Assembly: GCF_028736035.1 (NCBI RefSeq)
Contig: NZ_CP117866.1
Location: forward strand, 5,890,001 to 5,954,000
Direction: 5' to 3'
DNA from: Streptomyces sp. T12
Lineage (GTDB): Bacteria > Actinomycetota > Actinomycetes > Streptomycetales > Streptomycetaceae
Length of the DNA: 64,000 nucleotides
The notes under the pieces were generated by a model that saw only the letters and a program-made list of their open reading frames with translations, ran no database searches and had not been told where the DNA came from. Of this stretch, positions 1 to 9,384 are shown one piece after another; position 1 is the stretch's first letter, and every line of letters begins with the position of its first letter. The position numbers and the translations under genes were made by a program.

Positions 1-348
1 CCCGCCCGTGCTGAGACGACCTCTCGGGCTGCATCTCCGGCTGACCCACCCGGCACTCCCTACTGATCACGGTGCGTGACACCACGTACGACCCGGGTAC
101 GACCCCCACGCCGCACGGAACGTCACGCAGCACCTGAGGCTGACGCGCCGGACCCTTCCTAGCGCCCCATGGGTGACGAAGAGATGCCTTTCGCCTCTTT
201 TCCGCCCGGAAGAGGGTCTTGATCAGGTATCGGACTCCAGTTCCTCTCACTCGAAAGAGTGCTGGGGCGACGGCTGCGCCGACCACGTAGGCTCGTGCTG
301 AACGGGAAATCCGAGCGGAAATCCCCGTACGAACACAAGGAGCTGATC
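1..348. other. upstream non-coding stretch, no gene seen
   Basis: No reading frame here has convincing codon use or a ribosome binding site. In Streptomyces the gene before ybaB is usually dnaX, but none of its coding sequence is visible, so the stretch is presumably the dnaX-ybaB spacer. I looked for the signal recognition particle RNA, which can lie near dnaX, and did not find its conserved apical loop. Confidence 0.4.
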
Positions 349-711
349 GTGATCCCCGGTGGTGGCCAGCCCAACATGCAGCAGCTGCTCCAGCAGGCCC
401 AGAAGATGCAGCAGGACCTGGCGAGGGCGCAGGAGGAACTGGCTCAGACAGAGGTCGAGGGCCAGGCGGGCGGCGGTCTGGTGAAGGCCACCGTGACGGG
501 CTCCGGCGAACTCAGGGCGCTCAAGATCGACCCGAAGGCGGTGGACCCGGAGACTGCATCCATTGAAGAGACGGCCGAGACCCTCGCCGACCTGGTCATC
601 GCGGCCGTACAGGCGGCCAACGAGAACGCGCAGAACCTCCAGCAGCAGAAGCTGGGCCCGCTGGCCCAGGGCCTGGGCGGCGGCAGCGGCATCCCGGGCC
701 TGCCCTTCTGA
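349..711 (+). CDS. ybaB: YbaB/EbfC family nucleoid-associated protein
   Basis: A 120-residue DNA-binding protein of the YbaB/EbfC family. These are small dimeric, tweezer-like proteins that coat DNA and are often encoded next to recR. The N-terminal Gln-rich helix ([19 protein letters not shown]) and the following glycine-rich [13 protein letters not shown] strand are family hallmarks. The GTG at 349 is chosen because AAGGAG lies just upstream; an in-frame start at 259 would add a tail foreign to the family. The C-terminus is Gln/Gly-rich and probably disordered. It lies 93 bases before recR, the standard actinobacterial arrangement. Confidence 0.9.
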   Translation: MIPGGGQPNMQQLLQQAQKMQQDLARAQEELAQTEVEGQAGGGLVKATVTGSGELRALKIDPKAVDPETASIEETAETLADLVIAAVQAANENAQNLQQQKLGPLAQGLGGGSGIPGLPF

Positions 712-804
712 CATTCCCGGCGTTCTCCGGCTTGCCTTTCTAAGACGGGCCGCGGCCAACTACCGTACGTACCGTAAGGAACCCCAGGAAGGGACGGCAG
801 TCCG

Positions 805-1404
805 TTGTACGAAGGCGTGGTCCAGGACCTCATCGACGAGCTGGGACGGCTGCCCGGCGTCGGTCCCAAGAGCGCGCAGCGGATCGCCTTCCACATCCTG
901 CAGGCGGAGCCGACGGACGTACGGCGCCTCGCCCAGGCCCTGATGGAGGTCAAGGCGAAGGTCCGCTTCTGCGCGACGTGCGGGAACATCGCGCAGGAGG
1001 AGCTGTGCAACATCTGCCGGGACACGCGCCGTGACCCGGCGGTGATCTGCGTGGTCGAGGAGCCGAAGGACGTCGTGGCGATCGAGCGGACCCGCGAGTT
1101 CCGCGGCCGTTACCACGTCCTCGGCGGCGCGATCAGCCCGATCGAGGGTGTCGGGCCGGACGACCTGCGTATACGAGAACTTCTCGCGCGGTTGGCCGAC
1201 GGGACGGTCACGGAGCTGATCCTGGCCACCGACCCGAACCTGGAGGGCGAGGCCACGGCCACGTACCTCGCACGCATGATCAAGCCCATGGGCCTGAAGG
1301 TCACCCGCCTGGCCAGCGGCCTCCCGGTGGGTGGCGACCTGGAATACGCGGACGAGGTCACCCTCGGCCGCGCCTTCGAGGGGAGACGACTCCTAGATGT
1401 CTGA
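805..1404 (+). CDS. recR: recombination mediator protein RecR
   Basis: A 199-residue RecR, which works with RecF/RecO to load RecA on gapped DNA during recombinational repair. The N-terminal helix-hairpin-helix region ([17 protein letters not shown], about residues 14-30) is present. A Cys4 zinc site (C56, C59, C68, C71) follows, then a Toprim domain (VVEEPKDV near residue 85, [12 protein letters not shown] later). The start is a TTG preceded by AGGAAGGGA. The length equals the family norm. The 3' end overlaps the next gene by 8 bases, indicating translational coupling. Confidence 0.97.
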   Translation: MYEGVVQDLIDELGRLPGVGPKSAQRIAFHILQAEPTDVRRLAQALMEVKAKVRFCATCGNIAQEELCNICRDTRRDPAVICVVEEPKDVVAIERTREFRGRYHVLGGAISPIEGVGPDDLRIRELLARLADGTVTELILATDPNLEGEATATYLARMIKPMGLKVTRLASGLPVGGDLEYADEVTLGRAFEGRRLLDV

Positions 1405-2059
1405 CGCCACGCTGCACGCGACCGAGCCGGACCCGGACGACTTCGCGGTCCAGATCTCGGACCAGATCGAGAGCTTCCTGGTCGCCGTCACGGAGGTCGC
1501 GAAGGGCGACGAGCCGGGCTCGACCGTGCCCTTCCTCCTCCTGGAGGTCTCCCAACTCCTCCTGGCCGGCGGCCGCCTGGGCGCCCACGAGGACATCGTC
1601 CCCGACGAGCGCTACGAGCCCGACCTGGGCCCGGAGCCCGACGTCGACGAACTCCGCGAGAACCTCGCCCGCCTGCTGGACCCGGTGGACGTCTACTCCG
1701 AGGTCTTCGACCCCTACGAGCCCCGCAAGGCCCCGGTCCCGGCCCGTATCTCCGACGACCTCGCCGACGTCATCACCGACCTCCGCCACGGCATGGCCCA
1801 CTACCGCGCCGGCCGCACCACGGAGGCCCTGTGGTGGTGGCAGTTCTCGTACTTCTCCAACTGGGGTACGACGGCCTCGGCGACCCTGCGCGCCCTGCAC
1901 TCGGTCCTGGCCCACGTCCGCCTGAACCAGCCCCTGGAGGAGCTGGACGGCCTGGACACGGACCAGGGCATGATGGGCGACGAGACGCTGGAGTTCGAGG
2001 CCGGCAGGGTCATGGAGCAGGAGATCGGGGAGCCGCTGGGGATGCGGCCGGCGAAGTAG
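1397..2059 (+). CDS. DUF5063 domain-containing protein
   Basis: A 220-residue acidic, probably cytoplasmic protein of the actinobacterial DUF5063 family, conserved directly after recR in Streptomyces; its function is unknown. The ATG at 1397 lies inside the end of recR. No signal peptide or membrane segment is visible. A Trp-rich stretch ([14 protein letters not shown], near residue 145) and the acidic N-terminal half are typical. Its 3' end overlaps the convergent HSP90-like gene by 50 bases. Confidence 0.8.
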   Translation: MSDATLHATEPDPDDFAVQISDQIESFLVAVTEVAKGDEPGSTVPFLLLEVSQLLLAGGRLGAHEDIVPDERYEPDLGPEPDVDELRENLARLLDPVDVYSEVFDPYEPRKAPVPARISDDLADVITDLRHGMAHYRAGRTTEALWWWQFSYFSNWGTTASATLRALHSVLAHVRLNQPLEELDGLDTDQGMMGDETLEFEAGRVMEQEIGEPLGMRPAK

Positions 2060-5000
2060 CCTCCGGCTTGTCCGCTGTGGAAGCGTGCTCGGGCTTCATG
2101 ACGAGCCCGGGCACCTTGGGGAGGGCGGTCCGGACGGCTTCGCGGACGCGGTCCAGGTCTACGCCGAGGCGTTCCAGCCTTTGAGGGAGTCCGTCGGCAG
2201 GTATTTCGGACCTGACGATGCGCAGGAAGTCGGCGATGGGCGCGTTGAGGGAAAGCGGGGTGTGGTACCCCGAAGAGGTCCGGCTGCGCCACTCACTCAG
2301 GCGGTAGTCGATGTCGTCCAGGTGGCTCACGCCGTCGCCGCGGATCTGGAAGCCGAGCGCCGTGCATTGCTTCGCAAGCTCGCCCAGGTCCTTGGAGAAC
2401 CTCCACGAGGCCGCCGCCAACTTGTGGAGCGGCACAGGGGTTTCGTCAGCGAGACGCACAAAGACTTCGTCGACGAGACGAAGATCGAACGTGTCCAGTT
2501 CCTCGGGGGCTGCTTCGAACCGGGTGGCCAGACCGTACTGGGCCAAGCGGTCCAGTACCGCACTCGGGAGAACCCGGAGGCGATCGGCAACCTCAAGTAC
2601 ATGGCTCACGGGTACCGGCTGGTCCGGCGACAGACGGATACTGCCGGACCTCAGCCACTCCAAGAGGCTCACGTCATTGTCCTCGACCACGGAAGGAAGC
2701 TTCGTGTCCGGTGGTACAAGGCCATAAGCACGGAGCCGAGAGGCCACCGCACATGGTGAGAGCCCGCTGTCCAGAGATGCCACCACCACGTCAGCAACGG
2801 AGATCGAGGAATGCGCCGGGACGGTGTCGAGGATCACCGCGTCCGTGTCCTCCGCATGTTCCGGCAGCGTGGAGGGAGGAGTGAGTGCCAGGGCCCTGAT
2901 GCGCTCGGCCATCTCGTGGAGGGAAATACCCAGACGGGACGAGCCTCGGACGAGCAGGCGGGGAGGAATCGCTTTGTCATCGCGGAGCTTCTCCCAGTCG
3001 TTGTGGTTCCAGCCCCATCCCGTACTTTCGGCGAGCGCTGCGTTGGTCAACCGTTCGTGAACGGGGGCGGTGTCCACGCGGAAGCCGAGTGCGCGTAGCT
3101 CTCGCACTACATCTGACACCGAGCGCCCCAACTCGGCACTGGTCTTGAGTACATGGCCTGCCGAGACAGGTTCCTCAAGGCTCAGCAATCGCCTGCGGCC
3201 CACGCCGAGGCTCACCAGGTGAAGGGTCTCCTTTGTCGCGCTCACCAGCTGGTTCTCACCCACAACAGTGAAACCGAACGCCTTCATCCACCGCATGGCC
3301 AACCCGATGTCGATGCCGAGCTGGAAGTGGGCCCTGAGGAGGTGGCCCGGAGGAACCGGACTACTGACATCGCACCACGGCTGCTGGCCGTTCAATTGAC
3401 GGCTGAGCAGCTTGAGTGCCAGCTCGTCCGCTTCGTCCGCCACTGGGGCCAGTTCCGGAAGAGTAAAGCCAAACGCCTTCATTCTTCGAGCGGCCTCGAT
3501 GAGGCTGATGCCGAACTCGAAGTGGGCTTTGAGTAGATGTCCGGGAGGCACAGCCCTGTCAGTGCAACGCCGGATCGACTTGGGATCCTCCAGTCGCACA
3601 CCGTGCAGATCATTGCTCAGGAGCGCGAAGTTGATCTCATCGACGAGGGGATCGACTTCGGGCAGGTCCGGATACTCGAAGCACAGTTCGGCCATACGGC
3701 TCATGACGTCACGGAATGGCATCCCGCAGACTCCTGCCACAAAGAGTGCGTGGCCCGGAAGCGTCGCCTTACGGGACATTCCTCTGGGCGGGGGGCCGGC
3801 GGCCTTGCGGCGCGCGGCCCGAGTGAGGGCGTCAGAGGGGAGCGCCGGAAGGACCCGCTCGACCCGACTCAATTCCGGAACAATCTCGGCCAGGGCGGTC
3901 AGCATGGTGTTGGGGCGGTGGGCGAGCAATCTCCAAAGACGTGTGGAATCGTCTGGGGAGACATATGTGCTCGTCTTGGGGTACCCCTCATCGAGGTCGC
4001 TTCCTCGGATGATTTCGACATCCGGCGCGAAGAATCCGGTGACCGCCATGGATGAGGAACGGTCACATAACTCCAGCTCGTACCCGGCGGATCCAGCCGC
4101 TTCTGTCACGATGTCCGCGAGCCGGGGGTTCTGCTCGGCGATGTGAGAGAGCCACTCGTAGTCCAGGAGGGGAGGATCGGCGGACAGGAGCGCCGGCAGT
4201 GCGTCTCTTACGAGCCGTTCGACGTCCGCGCACACGTCGTCGTCCAGGATTTCTGTACGGTCCACCGACAGCCGGCGGGGGCGGGTCGCTCCGGAGAGGT
4301 TGACCACCACGCCGCGAAGCTCGCGCAGGTCACCATGACCGCTCAGGACGCCATTTCGCCTGCGGGGTTCGGCATGAATCCCATCGACCAGTAGTCCTCC
4401 GCCGTGTCGGCACCAGACCACCTGGCCGTCCCTCCCCAGGGGGGCGGCGTTCCAGGAAACCAGACGGCCATGAGCTTCGAAACCGTTGGCCTGCAGCCCC
4501 GGGGACTCTCGCGGGCGCAGCACACCCGCCTCCCACTCCGCGGTCTGCGCCCCATGCACGGCGGTCGTCCCGAACTCCGCGATCCCCAGGAATCGCCGCA
4601 ACTCCCTGACACAGGAAGGCGCCTTCTCTCCCTCCCGCAGATACAGCCGCACCGTGGTGCCGATGGTCCCCGCCCGGCCGCTGGGCCGTACCCGGAAGTA
4701 ATGCCCGGGCCCTGTGATCAGGACGGTGATCTCCCGCAACCGGCCGTCGACGGAGTCCATGTGACAGGTCGTCACCCGCACTTCGTCCGCGAGCATGAAG
4801 TAGCTGAGCACCCCGATGCCGAACCGGCTGTTCGGATGCATGGTGACGCCACGGCCCTGCCACTCCTGCCGTTCCTCCTGGTAGCGAGGCAGGTCCGTGA
4901 AGCGCACCCCGGCCTGGGAGAAGACCTCGGACAGCGTGAGCTCGTCCATGCCGACGCCGTTGTCCCGGCATTCCAGGTAGTACCGGCCTTCCTCCTCGTC

Positions 5001-6632
5001 GAATCCTTGGGCGAACTCGATCCGCCCCAGGTACGAGTTGAATCTGTCGGCCGCCTGGGCGCGAGCTTGCCGGTAGCGGCAGGCGTCCAGGGCGTTCTGG
5101 TAGAGCTCACGAATGGCGAGGGAGCGGTCGCGGTAGAGGTTCTCGCCCATGAGGAGTTCCTGGACCCGTTCCTCGTCGAGCCGGAAGCGGATGACCCCGC
5201 CGACCGGAACGGGGCTGCCCTTGTCATCGACCTCGCGTACGCCGTCGGCACGGGTGTACAGCGGCAGGGCGTCGAGTTCGGGGGCGCCGACGTGCCGTAC
5301 GGACTGAAGCAGTGACTCGACCCGTCGGCTGTGTTCGGTCAGGGCGGCGACGACGGCCGGGTGGTCGCAGTCGGCCTTGAGCCCGACGCTGCCCCGACCG
5401 AACCGCCAGGACGCCTTGCCGACCGTGGCCAGTAGCGTGGCGGGAACGAGCGCCTCCGGGATCCCGACATGCCGGACGACCACCGAGGGCAGACTCGTGA
5501 CCTCGGCCGCCATGCCGTGGGCGATGGCGAACAACGACCCCACCAGCCGCTCCCGCATGTCCTGGAAGTCATGACCGTGGAAGTCGAGGGGGAAGGCCTC
5601 CTCGCGCAGATGCTCGGCGCGCGCGGGATCGTAGAGCTCCGCCGGTCCTGCGTGCGCACAGGCCAGCAGCCGGGACAGGAGTTCCGGATCGAGTACGACA
5701 TCGACGTCGCTGAGTCCGGCGCCAGCTGTGTCCACGGCCGACAGGAGTTCCGCGAGCCGTCCTGGTTGCTGGTCCGCCCACTGGTGGTACAGCCACCATC
5801 CGATCTCCCGCCGCCCGTCCCGACGGTCCTTCAGCCTGCCCAGCTCCACACGCCTGACCAGCCGTTCGTGCCCCCGCACCAGCACCTCGTACATCCGACG
5901 CTCCTCGTCCGGCTCTGTCCGCTGCCCAAGATCCGTAGGGCCGACGTGGGACAGTTCAGCCGCCGTGCGCGACCGGTGCACCTGGTACAGGAACGGCAGC
6001 AACGCGATCAGCGCGGCCTCGCCCGGGGCGAGGAAACGCTCCTTGTCCTTGCGGAGCAGATGCATGAGCTTGTTGGCACTGGAGGAGATCCGTCGTGCCA
6101 GGTGTCCGTCGTGCCAGGGGTCGTCGGCGAGGGTGCGCCGTGCTTCGTCGTACAACTCCGCCAGACGGTCGGCGACGTCTTCCGCCTGTTCCCGAAGGGA
6201 CGAGCCGTGCCCCTCTTCATCGGAGTCGAGACACTGCCACGCCAAGGACTTCGCGACCTCCTTCCGCCAGTCCAGGCGGTGATGGGCAGTGCGGGGCGAG
6301 CTGGAGGCGGCGAGGCCGGCGTCCGGTCCGGTGCCTCCGCTGCGCCGGGCTTTCCGGGCCTGCGTCGCCATGTCGTGCCACTCCTGGTTCGGACGTCGTC
6401 GAACCGACTGTGAGCGTCTGCGCGCGATTCCGTACAGCGCGGACAGGAACGGGTCCAGGGTTTTGTTCTGGCGGGGAATCGTCCCACCCAGCCATTCCGA
6501 GATGGTGCTGTCGGCCGGTGGCTCTTCGCCGCGTGGCAGATCCCTTCTCATCTCCGCGCGGACGGCGGCCGCTTCGGGATGTCCGGCCTGCTCCAGCAGC
6601 GTGCTCAGCGCTGTCCAGTACTTCTCCGCCAT
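2010..6632 (-). CDS. HSP90-like GHKL ATPase with tandem winged-helix repeats
   Basis: A giant 1540-residue protein. Residues 1-90 resemble the short helical N-terminus of other actinobacterial signalling proteins. Residues about 110-270 are helical and resemble the inactive-HD (iHD) region described beside HSP90-like ATPases. Residues about 480-700 form a GHKL/HSP90-type ATPase: N box around E509/N513 (IRELYQNALDA), G1 box DNGVGMD at 557-563, and G2 box FGIGVLSYF at 604-612. Residues about 990-1500 hold at least six degenerate repeats of 65-75 residues (PGHLLKAHFEFGIS ... MKAFGFT), each probably a winged helix-turn-helix. This resembles the HSP90/wHTH components of predicted NTP-dependent conflict systems (Aravind group); the specific role is inference. 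It is monocistronic and divergent from a small membrane protein gene. Confidence 0.8.
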   Translation of the reverse strand: MAEKYWTALSTLLEQAGHPEAAAVRAEMRRDLPRGEEPPADSTISEWLGGTIPRQNKTLDPFLSALYGIARRRSQSVRRRPNQEWHDMATQARKARRSGGTGPDAGLAASSSPRTAHHRLDWRKEVAKSLAWQCLDSDEEGHGSSLREQAEDVADRLAELYDEARRTLADDPWHDGHLARRISSSANKLMHLLRKDKERFLAPGEAALIALLPFLYQVHRSRTAAELSHVGPTDLGQRTEPDEERRMYEVLVRGHERLVRRVELGRLKDRRDGRREIGWWLYHQWADQQPGRLAELLSAVDTAGAGLSDVDVVLDPELLSRLLACAHAGPAELYDPARAEHLREEAFPLDFHGHDFQDMRERLVGSLFAIAHGMAAEVTSLPSVVVRHVGIPEALVPATLLATVGKASWRFGRGSVGLKADCDHPAVVAALTEHSRRVESLLQSVRHVGAPELDALPLYTRADGVREVDDKGSPVPVGGVIRFRLDEERVQELLMGENLYRDRSLAIRELYQNALDACRYRQARAQAADRFNSYLGRIEFAQGFDEEEGRYYLECRDNGVGMDELTLSEVFSQAGVRFTDLPRYQEERQEWQGRGVTMHPNSRFGIGVLSYFMLADEVRVTTCHMDSVDGRLREITVLITGPGHYFRVRPSGRAGTIGTTVRLYLREGEKAPSCVRELRRFLGIAEFGTTAVHGAQTAEWEAGVLRPRESPGLQANGFEAHGRLVSWNAAPLGRDGQVVWCRHGGGLLVDGIHAEPRRRNGVLSGHGDLRELRGVVVNLSGATRPRRLSVDRTEILDDDVCADVERLVRDALPALLSADPPLLDYEWLSHIAEQNPRLADIVTEAAGSAGYELELCDRSSSMAVTGFFAPDVEIIRGSDLDEGYPKTSTYVSPDDSTRLWRLLAHRPNTMLTALAEIVPELSRVERVLPALPSDALTRAARRKAAGPPPRGMSRKATLPGHALFVAGVCGMPFRDVMSRMAELCFEYPDLPEVDPLVDEINFALLSNDLHGVRLEDPKSIRRCTDRAVPPGHLLKAHFEFGISLIEAARRMKAFGFTLPELAPVADEADELALKLLSRQLNGQQPWCDVSSPVPPGHLLRAHFQLGIDIGLAMRWMKAFGFTVVGENQLVSATKETLHLVSLGVGRRRLLSLEEPVSAGHVLKTSAELGRSVSDVVRELRALGFRVDTAPVHERLTNAALAESTGWGWNHNDWEKLRDDKAIPPRLLVRGSSRLGISLHEMAERIRALALTPPSTLPEHAEDTDAVILDTVPAHSSISVADVVVASLDSGLSPCAVASRLRAYGLVPPDTKLPSVVEDNDVSLLEWLRSGSIRLSPDQPVPVSHVLEVADRLRVLPSAVLDRLAQYGLATRFEAAPEELDTFDLRLVDEVFVRLADETPVPLHKLAAASWRFSKDLGELAKQCTALGFQIRGDGVSHLDDIDYRLSEWRSRTSSGYHTPLSLNAPIADFLRIVRSEIPADGLPQRLERLGVDLDRVREAVRTALPKVPGLVMKPEHASTADKPEATSPAASPAAPRSPAP

Positions 6633-6818
6633 GGCTCCCCGCCCGTGCGACCTCGGTCCCGTGCCCCGAGTCGGGCCGACTCGGCCGACTCGTAAAGACC
6701 CAAGTTACTGCTCTGACCTGCGGAACCACCGCCGATTGCGGAGACAGGACGGGACGGCAGCCATGCCGACCCGGGCACTGTCGTCGACGTCATCGTCTGA
6801 CGTCCCGAAGGAGTCTCA

Positions 6819-6989
6819 ATGGATCCGGTTCTCGCTGTTGCCCTGTGCTGCGTTCTGTCCCTGTTCATCGTCGCCACTGCCGCCGTGCTGATCGCCCGAG
6901 TCGCCCTCGACGAGGCCGACTCGGAGGACAGGCCGCGCATTCTGGTGGCCGCGGCCGAACTGGTCCGGGCGCTGCGGGGGAAGCGTTGA
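6819..6989 (+). CDS. small single-pass membrane protein
   Basis: A 56-residue open frame starting at an ATG with CGAAGGAG nine bases upstream, a strong ribosome site. Residues about 3-28 are a hydrophobic helix (VLAVALCCVLSLFIVATAAV); the short cytoplasmic tail is charged. No family is recognised. Small proteins of this kind often precede XRE/DUF397 regulator pairs in Streptomyces, but a functional link is a guess. Confidence 0.6.
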   Translation: MDPVLAVALCCVLSLFIVATAAVLIARVALDEADSEDRPRILVAAAELVRALRGKR

Positions 6990-7086
6990 ACGCCGTGAAA
7001 CCGGTCACACTGGGAGGGGTGTCGAGCTACGCTCGGTAATTGCTGAGGTGATGCTCGTCGTGGTGTATCGACCGGAGGTGGCCGCG

Positions 7087-7899
7087 GTGCCGAGCCAGAA
7101 CAACTCCCAGCGGCCAGTCGCGTGGCGTTACAGCGGCGACCAGATGAAACGCTGGCGGACCAAGGCGGACGTCAGCCGCGAGCAACTGGCCTCCGCCACG
7201 AACTACTCCCCGGACACCATCACGTCCATGGAGCGCGGTGTACGCAGGCCGACGCCACGCGTGGTCGACGTGGCCGACGAACTGTGCGGTGCGCAGGGCA
7301 TGTTGAGCGCGGCAAAGGAGTTCCTGGACCGGGAGCGGTACTCGCCGAGGGCGCTGGACTTTATGGAGCAGGAGAAGGAGGCGACCAGCATCTGGTGGTA
7401 CGACGTCTCCGTCGTGCCGGGACTGTTGCAGACGAAGGGGTACGCCCGCGCTCTCATCGACAACCGCATTCCGCCCCTGGACGAGGAGACGGTGCAGGAG
7501 CGCATCGCGGGCCGCATGGAGCGGCAGTCCATCCTCACCGAACGGAAGCCGCCGGTGGGTTTGAGCTTCGTCCTCTACGAGGCCGTGCTGCGCGCCCCGC
7601 AGGTGGATGCCGAACAGCTGCGCCGCCTGCTGGAGGTGGGGCGGTTGCGGAATGTCGTGTTGCAGGTGCTCCCCTTCGAACGGGCCATCCCTGCCGCACT
7701 CATGGGCCCAATGGTGCTGCTGGAGACCCGTGACCACGAGCGTTTCGCCTTCATGGAAGGGCAGTTCGCCAGCGAGCTTTCGGCCGAACCGGGGGTTGTC
7801 AGCCGTGTCACTGAGCGGCTTAGCATGATCCGGACGCAGGCTCTCGGACCCGAGGAGTCGGCCCGTTTCATCGAGCGGATGGTGGACAGCCGTGAGTGA
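7087..7899 (+). CDS. XRE-family regulator with DUF5753 domain
   Basis: A helix-turn-helix regulator of about 270 residues, of the large Streptomyces family related to WhiJ. The XRE DNA-binding domain occupies residues about 12-70 (LASATNYSPDTITSMERGVRRP). The rest is the DUF5753 domain, with the characteristic WYDVSVVPGLLQTKGYARAL. The GTG at 7087 is preferred because ACCGGAGG precedes it; an upstream ATG at 7048 in frame would add 13 residues. The stop overlaps the start of the DUF397 gene by 8 bases. Such pairs modulate development and antibiotic production; the target of this one is unknown. Confidence 0.88.
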   Translation: MPSQNNSQRPVAWRYSGDQMKRWRTKADVSREQLASATNYSPDTITSMERGVRRPTPRVVDVADELCGAQGMLSAAKEFLDRERYSPRALDFMEQEKEATSIWWYDVSVVPGLLQTKGYARALIDNRIPPLDEETVQERIAGRMERQSILTERKPPVGLSFVLYEAVLRAPQVDAEQLRRLLEVGRLRNVVLQVLPFERAIPAALMGPMVLLETRDHERFAFMEGQFASELSAEPGVVSRVTERLSMIRTQALGPEESARFIERMVDSRE

Positions 7900-8074
7900 C
7901 CAGCGGAAGTGGTTCAAGTCGAGCCACAGCGACGACGAGGGCGGCGCCTGCGTCGAGGTGGCGCTCTCCACCGGCATTCACGTCCGTGATTCCAAGAACC
8001 CCGCGAGCCCCGAGCTCCACCTCACCGCCCCCGCCTGGGCGGCGTTCATTTCCGCAGTTCAGCCCGGGGCTTGA
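7892..8074 (+). CDS. DUF397 domain-containing protein
   Basis: A 60-residue DUF397 protein, the small partner encoded after XRE/DUF5753 regulators in Streptomyces. Hallmarks are WFKSSHSDDEGGACVEVA near the N-terminus, then VRDSKNP and a C-terminal W-AAF segment. It begins at a GTG inside the 3' end of the regulator gene, so the two are translationally coupled. It is thought to modulate or antagonise the partner regulator; that role is known for the family only. Confidence 0.92.
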   Translation: MSDQRKWFKSSHSDDEGGACVEVALSTGIHVRDSKNPASPELHLTAPAWAAFISAVQPGA

Positions 8075-8112
8075 GCCTTGGGCTTCGAGCCCTTCCCATG
8101 GGTTTTTGGGTT

Positions 8113-8145
8113 TTGGTTTGGTTGAAATCCAACCCAACTAACCAA
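8113..8145 (+). terminator. possible hairpin terminator after the DUF397 gene
   Basis: TTGGTTTGGTTG is followed by AAATC and then CAACCCAACTAACCAA, giving an imperfect stem with bulges in an AT-richer stretch 40 bases after the DUF397 stop. There is no clean T tract, so intrinsic termination is only possible. Confidence 0.35.
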
Positions 8146-8184
8146 GTCTGAACGTGAGTTGAGGCGGCGTACTCCGAATGGGTG

Positions 8185-8226
8185 ACGTTCCGTGATCGGC
8201 TTGCGTCGGAACGTAAAGTCACTTTA
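8185..8226 (+). promoter_or_regulatory. two adjacent palindromes upstream of the 8312 gene
   Basis: ACGTTCCG (8185-8192) and CGGAACGT (8207-8214) form a perfect 8-base inverted repeat with a 14-base gap. TAAAGTCACTTTA (8214-8226) is a 13-base palindrome with a single central base. They lie about 90-130 bases before the next start, where operators are expected. The binding protein is unknown. Confidence 0.4.
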
Positions 8227-8311
8227 GGTTCGCGGCAAATAGATCGGCCTCGGGCGGTGTTACCAGCACCGGCACCGAGGCCTAGACCTACGGATCGAAA
8301 GAGACTCGATC

Positions 8312-9334
8312 GTGGCTTGCACTTACCCTAGCCCTGCCGTGCCGTCCCCGCAGCACCCCGTGGCCAAAACGGGCTACGGCAAACGCTTCGCGGGTGACGA
8401 AGACCCGCACGCCGACCCGGACTTCGCACATCTGAGCCCCCGAGACCGCGAGATCGCCGTCTTCGTCGACCACCTCGAAGACGGCCACGCGATGGGCTAC
8501 AAGTCGATCGCGGCGGTGCACCCCCGCTACGGCCAGCAGGCCGTGCGCACTTCGCTGGGCCGCATCACGCTCGCCGGTCACCTGCGCTGGATCAAAGAGC
8601 ACATCACCGTCGAGGACAACTCGATGCGGTGGGTCACGCGGACGTACTGGTCGCGTACGCGGAGGTCGGAGGAGTGGTGGGCGGACTTCGCGCGGGAGCG
8701 CCACGGCAAGGACGTCACCGAGGACCACATGCCGGGCCTTGCTCGTGCCGAGCAAGAGCAGGAGCAGGCCGAGGAGCCGACTGCGGAGCCCGTGCCGGAC
8801 GAGCAGCCCGCTGAGCAGCCTGCCGATCAGCCCAGCACCGCCTACCAGACCCTCGCCGAACTGCGCGCCGCCGACGCCCGCATGCCGCTTTCCGACAGGG
8901 ACTGCCGTTCCCTCGAATCCCTCGCCAACGAGTGGATGTCCCGTGGCGCGACGCCCCGCGACATCACCAAGGCCCTGACCGACGGGCTGCCGCCCGACGT
9001 CACCAACCCGGGCGGATTTGCCCGCAACCGATTGGAGAACAAGATGCCCCCGAAGAAGGCGAAGGTCCGGCAGAAGGCCGCGCGTCGTGCCCGGGTGACC
9101 CGCGTGATCACGGCCTGCGGTCTGTGCGACGCGGATGAGCGGACGACGGAGATCGTGAGCGGCCTGTGCCGGGAATGCCTGGCGGAGATCGAGGCGGAGG
9201 GGCTGGGGTACGGCCCCGTCCCGGACACCTTCCTGCCTGGTCCGCGCGACGGCGGCGGCCTGCCCGGCGCGGACGAGGTCATCGACGTCACCGAGCGCGT
9301 CGACGCTCTTCGTCGGGCTGCGGGGCTGTTGTGA
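8312..9334 (+). CDS. conserved hypothetical protein with C-terminal CxxC zinc-ribbon-like motif
   Basis: A 340-residue Streptomyces protein of unknown function, starting at a GTG after GAAAGAG. Residues about 40-110 (LSPRDREIAVFVDHLEDGHAM ... SLGRITLAGHL) look like a helical, possibly winged-helix DNA-binding domain. A Glu/Pro-rich linker follows (about 145-175), then a helical region and a basic patch (PPKKAKVRQKAARRARVTR). Near residue 270 comes CGLCDADERTTEIVSGLCRECL, a CxxC-x14-CxxC arrangement suggesting a zinc ribbon. No enzyme motif is seen. Domain assignments are inference from pattern. Confidence 0.65.
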   Translation: MACTYPSPAVPSPQHPVAKTGYGKRFAGDEDPHADPDFAHLSPRDREIAVFVDHLEDGHAMGYKSIAAVHPRYGQQAVRTSLGRITLAGHLRWIKEHITVEDNSMRWVTRTYWSRTRRSEEWWADFARERHGKDVTEDHMPGLARAEQEQEQAEEPTAEPVPDEQPAEQPADQPSTAYQTLAELRAADARMPLSDRDCRSLESLANEWMSRGATPRDITKALTDGLPPDVTNPGGFARNRLENKMPPKKAKVRQKAARRARVTRVITACGLCDADERTTEIVSGLCRECLAEIEAEGLGYGPVPDTFLPGPRDGGGLPGADEVIDVTERVDALRRAAGLL

Positions 9335-9384
9335 GCGTGCAGGAGGCGCCGGTCGGGGCAACATGGTGTCGAGGAGGCGACGCC

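Noticed and set aside
1..348. Signal recognition particle RNA near ybaB
   Set aside because: The conserved apical-loop sequence is not found.
2311..4394. Several plus-strand frames inside the HSP90-like gene
   Set aside because: They are fragmented, lack ribosome sites and run opposite a continuous frame with intact ATPase boxes.
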